Positions 48,335 to 61,286 of a DNA stretch of 64,000 bases are shown in pieces. Position 1 is the first letter of the stretch; each line of letters opens with the position of its first letter. Below the pieces are notes generated by a model. That model did no database searches, was not told where the DNA came from, and was given only the letters and a program-made list of their open reading frames with translations. Position numbers and translations under genes: made by a program. The DNA comes from Pneumocystis sp. 'macacae' (lineage: Eukaryota; Ascomycota; Pneumocystomycetes; Pneumocystales; Pneumocystaceae): contig CM030722.1 in assembly GCA_018127085.1 (NCBI GenBank), positions 186,001 to 250,000 on the forward strand. Direction: 5' to 3'.

Positions 48335-49783
48335 ATGGGAACATTCTCAAAATATTTAGATTTTCAAAAAAAAGAAGATAAATCTATAAATAACAATATA
48401 TTTTTAAATCTTACAAATTCAGAAATTTCAAAACTATTAAAAAAACAAAATATAGAGCTAGTTCATTATTTCTTCGACTAATTTATAAATTTTTAGGTAC
48501 TAAATTTTCCATTATCTCACCTAAAACTAAATAAAAATATGAACTATAAATCATGTCCACATTCTATTGAAAAAGAAAACACCAATTCTATGAAAAAAGA
48601 CCAACAATCTACATCGTCTTTATTCAATGTAAATGAATTATGGGGTTCAACAAATGAACTACTAACAGATAAATTATCTGATTCGTTCAAAAAAGAGAAT
48701 CATCAAATAAATAATTTATCAACTAAAAGTGATTCTATTAATAAACATAATTATTTCTCAAATAAACACATTAATACATCTAAAGATATACTTTCCAAAA
48801 CAACAAATTCATACAATTTCCATATGGTATTTCAAAATTCAAAAAATATTTATATTATCATTCTAATAAAATATAAGTCATCACCACCATATTCAGAAAC
48901 AAGTCCTGTCTATTCATACCTTCCTGATAATACGACTTTGACAGATACACAAATGTCTATAGTATGGAGTGAATTATCTGAATTAAAAGTTCGCGTTAAG
49001 AAACTCGAAATAGCTGACAAATGGAGAAAATCATTTAAATTTAACAATTTAGAAACACCTGAAATGTTACCTGAAAACGTGTTATCAAATAACTTAAGTT
49101 TAAATAGAGAAAAATACGAAACATTTCATCTTCTGCTTCATGCATCATTAGAAAAAATGAAATTAAATGGTGTATCTAAAGAATTATGGGCACCACTAGA
49201 ACATATAATGAATGAAGTACTAACATTTCAAGATAACAATTGTGAAAAAACAAAAAAAAAAATTAATAGTATTCTAAGAAATTTAACAGAACTTTCATTA
49301 GCGATTTATGACTATCACCAAAGCATCGCAGAACTAAATTATTCAGAAAGAAAGAAACGTTTGGATCATTTATTACTAAGAAGAGCTAATAGTGAACAAA
49401 ATATTACACCACTTAATCGAAGGTCTAGTTTTTTTATAAAACAATACCAAAAAAATGTAAAACCTTTTCGAAGTTTTAGTAATATAGAAAATATTGGAAA
49501 TAAAAATTTAAAAGATTTTTATCAATCTAATAGTCATCAGTTATACATGAAATGTAACTGTAATAGTAATCAATACATAAATAACATACATTCTACATAT
49601 TCCAAACAAAAAATACATGAAGCTCCAGAGGATTCTAAAATATCACCTGTCAATGAGGATAAAACTGTTAGTTCTATAAATCCAACCTTTTTAAACACAC
49701 CTTTACGATCAAACTTTATAAACAATACTAAGTATAGATCTCTAAATGAATATCGAAATAATATATCTACATATTTTTCATAG
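48335..49783 (+). CDS. Unassigned coiled-coil protein
   Basis: No family recognised with confidence. Exons 48335..48460, 48497..48826, 48878..49783, 453 aa. The N-terminal 140 residues are polar (Asn/Ser/Lys). A conserved-looking core follows: SIVWSELSELKVRVKKLEI, a heptad-type coiled coil, then a helical block around YETFHLLLHASLEKMKLNGV and ELWAPLEHIMNEVLTF. This WSELxxLKxRxxxLE plus helical repeat layout resembles fungal spindle-pole or septum proteins, but that is only an impression. The C-terminus is disordered. The second intron (51 nt) is a multiple of three without stops, so reading through it keeps the frame. The first intron (36 nt) begins GTTCAT. Confidence 0.72.
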
Positions 49784-50543
49784 CAAAACAATAAGTGATA
49801 TCACAAAATAGCATTCATATATTTATAAAATGCGTATTTAGGAGTTTTCCACAATTAACAGTATTAAAGGGTCAATAAATTATATGAGTAACATAATATA
49901 TAACTTTTAGATGTTTCAAAAAATATTAATTTCCAACATAAAAATAAAAAAGCTTATTACATATATCATTATTTTTATTATAATATTTTTTAAATAAACA
50001 TAATTTCTTAAATTATGATATGTATAAAACACTTCATAAACATTTTTTCATAAAATATTTTTAATAGCCCAGTATTATACATTTTTTGCAGGAACATAAG
50101 TATTCATTAGTTCTCAAAAATATAATCAACGATAAGATTAATAAAATAAAATCGTAAATTATTTCAATCATTATTCAAAACATCGAGTTTTTACAAAAAA
50201 AATAATTTAAAATAATACTTTTTTCTACATAATGCTAAATTCCAAAAGAAATAATGACCAAGTGCAAGTATACAAAGTAACTATAAGCGTTTTTTATATC
50301 TTGATTTTTATAAAACTAATTTTTTAGATACAATTCAAATTTCAATAAAATATTGTTCCGCTAATTACTAATCAAAGAAATATCTTTTTCAAACATACTA
50401 ATATTTAAATATTAGGAAAAATTAAAATAACCTATATTTTATGATATGTAAAAAATCTCATCATTTCAAAATTCATGTAACATTTATAAATTTTAAAAGA
50501 AAATAAATCATAATATTACTCATATCAATTAAATATATAAAGA
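49784..50543. other. Intergenic, nothing recognised
   Basis: 760 bp of A/T-rich spacer between two plus-strand genes. Confidence 0.5.
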
Positions 50544-51665
50544 ATGCGAAACCAGTCATCTCAAAAGAAAATCCAGGAATTATCAGATTCTTTAAACACG
50601 AAAGACAGAAATTATTTTTCAAGTCAACCTATATCTTCAAAAAAAGTACGAAATACAAAAAATCTTTCTTTAAAAAATATTAATAACACAAATCAATATA
50701 TTAAAGAAATTTCTACTGTTATGTCACCATTATCAAAACAATGTTCAATTAAACAAAAGTTTTATACATCTCCTTTAATTCGTATTTCTAATGTTATTAG
50801 TTATGAAAACGAAAGCTTTACATCCACTAATAATCATACATTATTAAACATAATTTTTAAAAATAAAATTTATTCTCAGAACACACAAATGTTGTTTGAG
50901 AACGATTATAACTCCAAGAAGAAATTAAATATTTACAATAATAAACCAGTTTGTATAATTGAACCAAATCTTTGGCTTTTTGCAGAACCAGAAACTCATA
51001 TTGCTGAGGAATTTAATGTTGTAATTAATGTTGCAAAAGAAGTGAAAAACCCATTTTTATCTGAATTATCTTTAGATGGAGATTTATCAAAGAAAACAGA
51101 AAACATAGCCGATGAAAAAATTTTTCAAAAAAATCATTTACCAATAGAAAGTTCTATTCTTCCTCCGATTATTATTAATAAAATAGAATATCTTCATGTA
51201 TTATGGGATCACAATGCTAGCACATTATCTATTGACTTGCCTCCTCTTATAGATTATATAACTAAAAAATCTATACAGGAAAACAAAAAAGTTTTAATTC
51301 ATTGTCAGGTAAATTTGTATATGTTATCGAATATTATAACCTCATATTTAAAGTGCGGAATTTCACGATCAGCATCACTGATAATAGCCTATGTTATGAA
51401 ATCTCTTGGTTTAAATATTGATTCAGCTTATTCATATGTTAAAGACAAATCTCCTTGGATTGGACCCAATATGTCTTTAATATATCAGCTTTATGATTTC
51501 AACAATTTCCTTTACGGAAAAAAATCATCAGATAATAAAAAACAAACTAGTCCTAATATTGAAATCCCAGAATCAAATAATTATTGCAAAGTGATTCTAA
51601 ATAAACAGAAAAGTATGGATACGCTAGAAACACTAGAGTCACTGAATAGTAGATTTAAAGAATGA
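50544..51665 (+). CDS. Dual-specificity (MAPK-type) protein phosphatase
   Basis: Cys-based phosphatase of the DSP class, resembling fungal MAPK phosphatases (Msg5/Pmp1). Exons 50544..51308 and 51354..51665, 358 aa. The N-terminal about 130 residues are disordered and could hold a MAPK docking site. The catalytic domain starts near PVCIIEPNLWLFAEPE; VLWDHNAST supplies the general-acid Asp loop. The P-loop is HCQ|CGISRSASLIIAYVMK (HC-x5-R), cut by a 45-nt intron. The intron has no stop and a length divisible by three, so the unspliced frame also reads through. Which MAPK pathway it serves cannot be told from sequence. Confidence 0.92.
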   Translation: MRNQSSQKKIQELSDSLNTKDRNYFSSQPISSKKVRNTKNLSLKNINNTNQYIKEISTVMSPLSKQCSIKQKFYTSPLIRISNVISYENESFTSTNNHTLLNIIFKNKIYSQNTQMLFENDYNSKKKLNIYNNKPVCIIEPNLWLFAEPETHIAEEFNVVINVAKEVKNPFLSELSLDGDLSKKTENIADEKIFQKNHLPIESSILPPIIINKIEYLHVLWDHNASTLSIDLPPLIDYITKKSIQENKKVLIHCQVNLYMLSNIITSYLKCGISRSASLIIAYVMKSLGLNIDSAYSYVKDKSPWIGPNMSLIYQLYDFNNFLYGKKSSDNKKQTSPNIEIPESNNYCKVILNKQKSMDTLETLESLNSRFKE

Positions 51666-52328
51666 TCTGAAATTAAAAATTTAAAACATAGAAATTATAT
51701 TACCAATCAAAACATACAAGTACATTAACTAGTTAGCATTCATTTTGTAGAAAATATTGTCAATTAATTATTATTATCATTAATCTTATTATTTTTATTA
51801 TTCATATTTCATTAAATGTTTATCCTATAATTTAATAACTATTAAAAAGATATAAAATTGACTATGTAATTCTTATTAAAATCACATTTGTTATTTATAA
51901 TGAATATATGAAATGAAATTATGTTAAAATTTTCAATAGTTCGGAATATCATAAAAATAATGTTAACTATTAATATATTTAAATTTTGATTTTACTAATA
52001 AATTCGAAAAACCATATATAAAACATTTTTAAAGATAATTTAAAAGATTTAATAACAATTTAAAATATATAAAAAAATAAATGTATTCATTGCCAATAAA
52101 TATAATTATAAAACTCATTTTAAAAATCTTTATTTTAAATTATCATTAAAGATACTTAATTACAAATAAAAAAGCTAAATTATTTTTCAATTAGTTTTAT
52201 ATGAATTTTTCAATAAAATTCATATATATATATATTAACTTATTTATATAACATAGAATCAGATTTGTTTTCTACGATTAAAAAACAAAAAATTATATAC
52301 ATTAAATCATTAAACTTAATATTTTTTT
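51666..52328. other. Intergenic, nothing recognised
   Basis: 663 bp, A/T-rich. Confidence 0.5.
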
Positions 52329-53364
52329 ATGGAAAAGTCATCAATAGAATTCTTCATATGTATTTCAGGGGTTTTGTAATCTTTTATAGTTAATTAAACT
52401 AATAATATAGATATATATTTCATTTCTTTTATGGGGAGTTTTACAAGAACGTATAACAACTAAATTTTATGAAAAACAAAAAGGGTTATTTATTTCAGTA
52501 ATAATATTAAATGTCACACAATCGTTTATTGCAACTATAATATCCTTTATTTTTACATTTTTTTCTACAAAACATTCAAAAAAAAAAAAACCTTTATCAA
52601 AACCTTTACTCTTAAAAATTATTCTAGTAGCACTAAGCTCATCTTTAGCATCTCTAACTAGTTATCTATCTCTTAAACATATTGATTATCCTACTCATGT
52701 TCTTGGAAAATCTTGCAAACTAATTCCTGTTATGGCTATCCATACCATCTTTTACAAAACACGGTTTGCTCATTACAAATATTTAATAGTAGCTATAGTT
52801 ACATCTGGTATTGTTATATTTACTTTATGTGATTATCAATTGCCATCAAAAACAAAAAAAAAACATCTATCAAATAATATATGGGGACTTTTTCTTCTTA
52901 GCATTAACCTTCTTTTAGATGGGTATACTAATTCAACACAAGACCATATTTTTAAAGTATTTCCACATGTTTCTGGCCCATGGATGATGATGTCTATGAA
53001 TATCGTGTCTACAATAGGTATGATAACATACCTATTTTGTTTTACAAATGAATTAACAACAACATACGAATTTATTAAAAAATACCCATTGGTTACTCGT
53101 GATATTATTTTTTATGGCTGTTTAGGAGCAATTGGACAGTTATTTATTTTTCATACTTTAGAAAAATTTGGTAGTTTAATACTAATAACTATTACACTTA
53201 TTAGAAAAATGTTAACATTGTTAATAAGTCTTATTTGGTTTAATCATAAATTAACAATTGGTCAATGGATTGGCGTGGGCTTAGTATTTTATGGAGCAAG
53301 CTTAGAAGCGTATATTAAACATACTCAGCTAACTAAGAAAAATCGTAAACATAATGAGAATTAA
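52329..53364 (+). CDS. HUT1: ER nucleotide-sugar transporter HUT1 (SLC35B1 family)
   Basis: Multi-span ER membrane protein; yeast Hut1 is linked to UDP-galactose transport and ER redox homeostasis, and animal SLC35B1 to ATP/ADP exchange. Exons 52329..52370 and 52411..53364, 331 aa. Family markers: GIYISFLLWGVLQERITT at the exon join, SLASLTSYLSLKHIDYPTHV and LGKSCKLIPVM, LLLDGYTNSTQDHIF, and KFGSLILITITLIRKMLTLL with QWIGVGLVFYG. About ten TM segments are visible. It ends with a Lys-rich tail (KHTQLTKKNRKHNEN) compatible with ER retrieval, although no strict KKxx. The 40-nt intron GTTTTG...ATATAG is fixed by phase. Confidence 0.94.
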
Positions 53365-53553
53365 GTATATCCCAAACCTGAAAAATTATAATTACGTTTC
53401 AACAAAAACTTTTTTAAAAAATAAATTATATAAATAACTTAAAACAAAATTTAAAAAATAAATTTATAAGTTATTTAAAAAAGAAAATAAAAACATACAT
53501 TTTAGTCGTGCTACATAGTTATACATTAATGATACTAATAACTATTCACTTGT

Positions 53554-55445
<1,892 letters not shown>

Positions 55446-56775
55446 TTATCTAAATTTAAACACACCATCATCCATTTTAGGATATAAGTTAATGTATTGA
55501 CAAGATGCAGATGGATCGAAATAATATCCTGTATAACAAATTAAATAAGCTAAAATCAATAAAATATAAAAACTATACCTTCAATAAAACCATCATTACG
55601 TCGAAGACAGCAAAAATACGAACCAGATGCAACTAATCCACTTTCAAATATAGAAGATCCAATAGACTCAGATTCTAGCAAAACGTAAATATATTCTTTA
55701 AACTATTTATATATAAATTAAAAATCTTACATACCTTTCCAACGCATAAATATATACTTATTACAAATATCCGAAATCTTTTCTTTTGTAAAGAGTAAAT
55801 TTAAAAATCTACAAAACAATTAATTATAACACTAAGAATCAACAATACATCATACTCATAATCATCCATCCCTTTAAATGGTTCTAACTTACGCCAACAA
55901 GAAACATCTGTTTTCCATGTAACACATCTTTTAACTGACAATAAATTATAATAACCGATAAAATCTACAATTTCACCGTGCCACCAAATCATAATACTAC
56001 CGTCAAAACCAATATCGGACGAATTAAAAACTTCTATCTGCCCTGAAAGAGACATCCCAGAAAAATCAATATCTTGAATTATAACCTTAATCTTCTTCTC
56101 ATTTCTAGAAGACGATTCTGACAAAAAAACAGAAGCCTGATCAGAAAAAATTTGAATACCCTGAAAAATAGATCCAGATTTAAGCCAACTTGTGTATTCA
56201 ATTTTTGCATAATTGTCAGAGAGAGGAATATCTTGAGAATTTATTTGATCCCATGTCAAAGGATGAACAAGAGTATTCTCAAGAAAATGCAATACTTCTT
56301 CCAAATAATGAGAAGATCCTTCCCTATTGAAAGGAACAACACTTCCTGGAAGATAATTCCTACGACGAACAGGATAACGTTCAAATGTGGAAGCAATATA
56401 ATCATTATCAAGAGATCGCAACGCATTTCTCATGTAATAATGATCGAAAATATTAATTCCGTTGTTATTAAATCCATTATTATCCACAACTATTGCTCGT
56501 AACGCAGATAAACGTATAGGAAAATTGTCAACATTATTATCAAAATTTACAGAATTCTCATCTACATCAATATTCCGTAATTCATCATTCCTATTTATTT
56601 GAAACCATTGATTAGGTCTTTCATTACGATTTCGCATACGACGATGACGCTGAAAAATAGATGTCCTAAGAGGCTCTTGAGTAACTCTGCTATGCTGCTC
56701 AAACGCTAAACCTTATAAATCAAAAATCTTATCGTAAATAACCTTACCAGTAGACATATAAAAAGGAGCTCTCAT
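55446..56775 (-). CDS. GID4: GID/CTLH E3 ligase substrate receptor (Gid4/Vid24 family)
   Basis: Binds Pro/N-degrons and presents substrates such as gluconeogenic enzymes to the GID ubiquitin ligase. Exons (minus): 56748..56775, 55856..56711, 55735..55808, 55579..55695, 55446..55528, 385 aa. The C-terminal beta-barrel shows LKSGSIFQGIQIFSD, KVIIQDIDFSGMSLSGQIEV, WWHGEIVDFIGYYNLLS, SCWRKLEPFKGMDDYEF, EKISDICNKYIFMRWKE and GLVASGSYFCCLRRNDGFIE with GYYFDPSASCQYINLYP, the Gid4 signature including the YIFMRWKE strand. The N-terminal about 170 residues are disordered and Asn/Arg-rich. Upstream of the ATG the frame is open to a TAG-ending splice-like site, so an additional 5' exon cannot be excluded. 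Confidence 0.87.
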
Positions 56776-57859
56776 GCGTTCTTCTAAAAATTGAATAACC
56801 TATTAGCAAAAATTCAAAAGCAAAACAACTAATGTAAATATGAGACAATAACACGTCGTTATATAGTATTCTAATATTTCTTGTTTGCTAATATTATACC
56901 GAAATCAAGATATTAAATAATACTCTTAAAATATAACAGAAAAGAAAACAAGAAAAAATAAATATAGAAATATAACTAGTATCCGGTACTGATCCTTAAA
57001 TAGTAGACAGAGAATAGAATATTAACAATAAATATTAAGATAACTTTTAATTCATTAAATAATCTAAAATGTTAAAAAAAGGTAAATACAAATAAAAATA
57101 CACCTACAAGATGAATATACATCAAGAAATATTATAAAAATAATGCCCTTCTCTTTTCACTTCCCTTACGGTTATTTTTTAAATTTAAATGTTTTTGAAT
57201 GTTGCCGATAAAACTGCCTTAAAAATATTAGTTTAAATTAACTTTCAAAATTTAAAACATATATATAAATATAATAAAATAAACCTTAATGAAGGAAAAT
57301 AAAATTATATTAAATTATAAAAAAGACTTAAAGTTTTTAAAATAAACATTTAATATATTTAAAAATAATATATATTTTCAATAAATATCGAAAAATCTAT
57401 ATTTAAAAGCTTAATATATATCTTTTAAATACCAAATAAAGTATTATTAAAAAAATAAATATTTTAACATTTCAATAAAATTTTAAATAATAAAATATCA
57501 TATATATAATATTTTAAAATATATCCTTTTTCCTTTTTTTTTTAGATCTTAATTTTCAATTATAAATATAAAATACTAATCATTAATTTTTCACTTTTTA
57601 ATACTAATATATAAGTTACAATAACATAAAATTTCAATAAATTTCAAAAATCTTACCATTGTTAGAAAAATATTATAATATCACTAAACATTACCATAAA
57701 ATTAATAAACACTAACTATAAAAATAAAAATCAATTATATAAAACCACAAAAAAATAAAATATGAATATACAGTATTTAAAACACATTTTTCAATAATAT
57801 TTATACAAAATTCAAGTTATTATTTTTTTTTCTAAAATAACACTAAATTAACATTTTAA
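56776..57859. other. Intergenic, nothing recognised
   Basis: 1,084 bp of A/T-rich sequence between two minus-strand genes. The part next to GID4 (56776-56890) may carry an extra 5' exon of that gene. Confidence 0.45.
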
Positions 57860-58669
57860 TTATTGACGTACAAAAATAACAGTAGAGAATCTTGAACCAT
57901 GACTTCCACCAAAAGACAATATAGGTGTCTCTATATATGAATAATATATAAGATCTAAATAATTAGTTCTATAAACTATAGTACATATAAATAAACCTTG
58001 AGAAGAAAAATTAGATATTAATTCTTCCTTTGTCCAATTACAACTTGTTATAATGAAAAACCCATCTTTTTTAATTAACTTCTTGACATTTATAAGATAT
58101 AATAAACTCATTCTAGTACGTCCGTTAACTCCTGTATTAAGGGATATAGAATCAAAAGTTCCCTTATCTAAAACAATATCCCATTCCCCATTAAAATAAT
58201 CATCAAAATCCAAAATATCTAGTGTTTTAAAAGTAATATTTTTTACTCCTTGTTCATTAGAAATATTTTTTGACAGTTCAATAGCAATATTTGAATAATC
58301 TATCCCAACAAGAGTACAACTTTCATAACCTTTATTACTCAAAGAACATAAAAAATGTCCATTTCCACAACCAATATCAAGAACTCTAAGATTTGAATGT
58401 GGCGGTATATTCTTTTTTAACCAATCAATTATTTTATTCTCTAAACCTTTACCGAACCTAAAACAGAATAAAAACGTTATCCCTAAATAATAATAGGCAT
58501 CCAAACCATATTTCTCCAACGTCTTTAAAACTTTCAAAATTTTCAAGTTCGTTTTTAAAAATAGAATCCCAACTTTTAAACGATCAGTTATAATCAAGTA
58601 TATTACAAAAAAAGAAATATACTAATCTTTCGTCCCAAAAACAGGAGACTCATGCTGATCAATAAACAT
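57860..58669 (-). CDS. EFM4: eEF1A lysine methyltransferase EFM4 (See1/METTL10)
   Basis: SAM-dependent enzyme that methylates a lysine of eEF1A in yeast. Exons (minus): 58623..58669, 58507..58572, 57860..58457, 236 aa. N-terminal family motif SPVFGTKDYWDSIFKNELEN, then GEI|WFGKGLENKIIDWL across intron 2, SAM motif I VLDIGCGNGHFLCSLS, GIDYSNIAIELSKNI, motif post-I DIVLDKGTFDSISL, and the C-terminal GSHGSRFSTVIFVRQ. All parts agree with METTL10/Efm4. It lies only 62 bp downstream of the SLS1 stop on the same strand. Confidence 0.93.
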
Positions 58670-58731
58670 TTTATTAAACCTGTTTAATACTTTTAAACAA
58701 TTTAAAATTACATATAAATATCTAAATAAAA

Positions 58732-61078
58732 TTACAATCGAGATAATTCATTTACAATTATATTTGCGTCATTTATAAAATCTTCCCAATCTTGACTACT
58801 TAATACTGTTTCTAAAAAATCTTTACCAAAATCTAAAAAAAGCAATTTTAATTCAATTCTTCTACCACTATGCGTATTTCCTTCTATATTCAAAAGACGA
58901 AGTAAAAATTTATTGAACTTAAAATCACTTTGATTTATATACTCTACTGTTACTAGAACATATTCTTGTATTTTATAAATATTTTTAAACTCCAAAGGAA
59001 GGTCAAGATATAAAACAGAAGACGTTTGTAACTTATCGATTGACATACTGCTAAGACAAATTTTATTTAAGTATGCCATTAGTGATTTATTATTCAAATC
59101 CAAAAAAAAAAACACTTTCTTAAAAATACGTATATCATTCCTACTACAAAAATTAATTTTATAAATAAAATATTAAACCAATTAACCATTGTGGAAGAAG
59201 AACGTCCAAAATATTTTCATCAAATACATATTTTACTTTAATATCTGAAAAGTCACCTTTATGATCCATTTCCAAATCAATTTCAATATAAGGAAGACCA
59301 TTTATACTTAAACAAGTCCGAGGAGATGGAACAAATTTCAACCTAAAAATTTTTTTATATGATTCATTTAAAAACCGATCTTTATAATTAGATTTTAATT
59401 TATAAATAAACATGGATGCATGAGATATACTAACAAAAATTAAACATATGTAAAACTAAAAACAATTACTAACTTAGAACAAAATATTTTCGGAATCATA
59501 TAATTCTTTTGATTTTCTTCAAAATGTTCCATTAACCCAGAAATAAAAGACTGTTTATATACATTTTTTAACGAAAAATCGTGTAAAATATATCCAAATC
59601 TAAAAATATTAAAAGCAACAACATATAACAAAAAACATACGTAATATCATAATACGTTCTTTTAGAAAAAATAGTTGAATATGTTACATAATTATCAAAA
59701 AACGCAGGAACATCATAAAGCATCAAAGTAAGATCAGAGTTCGACTTGATAAAACCATTTTCTATTGCTACTTTATATTTACTTTCTAATAGTTTTTTTG
59801 AAAATTCCTTTTTAAAAAAAATATTTCTGAACAATAAATCAAAAATAAAGGAAAATATAAAACAAAAATCTTACTTATCTTTATTAAGTATACTTCTCCA
59901 TCTTACCCATTCCTTTTTTCTTAAAAACAATGGCAAACTAAATTTTTCTCCAAAATAATAAAATGAATTATTGCTTTGTGAATTATCATAAATAAGAGAA
60001 TAACTTTTATGATCATTAACAGTTAAAAGCATATACAGTAACCTTTTGGCATCCTCTAAAGACTCTTGATTACCTAACGTCATAATCCTAATCTGATAAT
60101 TATCAATAAAAAAAACATTCTATCCAATTATTTTACCCTATTAACACTAATTTTTTCAATAAATGTTTCAGTCAAAGAAGATATTTCTGAAATATATATA
60201 TCATTAAAATAACTAGACTTAGAAAGATATTCAATATCAATATCTTCTATATTAATTCTCTTTTCTTTAAAATTAAATTTAAAAAAATAATAGTAATAAA
60301 AATATCACCTCAGCCATTTTAATCATCTCCATCTCAAGTTTCTCAATATTAGACCTAGCAGCCTTAACTTGAAGTACTAATCTATCAAAATCAATATATA
60401 TTTTAGCTTGATAATCCAATTCCCATTGTCTCAAAATAAGTCCATCTTAAAATATTAAAATTTTTAAAAACTTTAAGCTCAATACTTAATCTTGTAATAA
60501 AAAATATATCTCGTTTATTACTTCGAATTTCTAATAAAGTAAGATTTTAAAACTAACCAAAATTTATAGCTACCTTTAACCATAAAAATATCAGAACAAA
60601 TATCACTTGAAACTTGTAATTTCCATACTTCTTTAAGAATTCTTTTTATTAATTGACTACGACTAGAGCTGGACATATTCTTAAGCCCATTAAATTGAGC
60701 ATATTTCTGAATCTGCTTTCGATTAAAAGAAAATTCAATATTTTTTACTATTTGATCAAAAAAATCATGAGAAACAAGAGTATTATTAGGCTTCATCTTA
60801 TCTATTTCACTCATAGATGTATCAATCATTCTATTAGGACAACCATAAATGAGCTTTTGAGAAAGTAACTCTAAAGATTTTTCTTCTAAAGGTTGAACTA
60901 AAGACTTAACATTATACCGAAACTTCGACCTCTGCTTTCGAAGAACAATAATTGACCTTTCCTGAGGGAAAGAATCAGAAAGGATAATATTTTTTTTATA
61001 AAAATTCCCATAATTTCTCCATAATACTTTATAAACAAAAAAAAAGGACTTCTGCTTAAAATTCAAGAAATACACCAT
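58732..61078 (-). CDS. SLS1: Mitochondrial inner-membrane protein SLS1
   Basis: Fungal protein that couples mitochondrial transcripts to membrane-bound translation. Several exons; first exon 60540-61078. Start chosen at 61078, with a hydrophobic/aromatic and basic N-terminus suitable for mitochondrial targeting. The SLS1 core is LLSQKLIYGCPNRMIDTSMS, EIDKMKPNNTLVSHDFFDQI, the SAP-like FSFNRKQIQKYAQFNG and SRSQLIKRILKEVWKLQVSS, which match the family closely. After introns come KAARSNIEKLEMEMIKMAE, a KH-like RIMTLGNQESLEDAKRLLYM, and a beta-rich C-terminal part ending SSQDWEDFINDANIIVNELS. Exact boundaries of the middle exons (59400-60500) were not all settled. Confidence 0.82.
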
Positions 61079-61286
61079 AATATAAAGAAAAATGGCAAAA
61101 AGACAGAAAAATAATCTAAATTACTACGTTTATCATCTTGAAGTTTTGATAAAAATATTTTTTTTTAAAGTCATCGTACACCATTTTCATTTATAAATGA
61201 GAAAATGTAAAAACATTTTAAAATAACAAAAATAGTAAAGGGTTTTTTAAACAAACTATAAAATATTTTTTATTTTTTTACCAAAA

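Noticed and set aside
58458..58506. A further GG-AG intron in EFM4
   Set aside because: A first reading lost one A. On re-reading, the intron is canonical GTTTGG...TTTTAG and joins GEI|WFGKG in frame.
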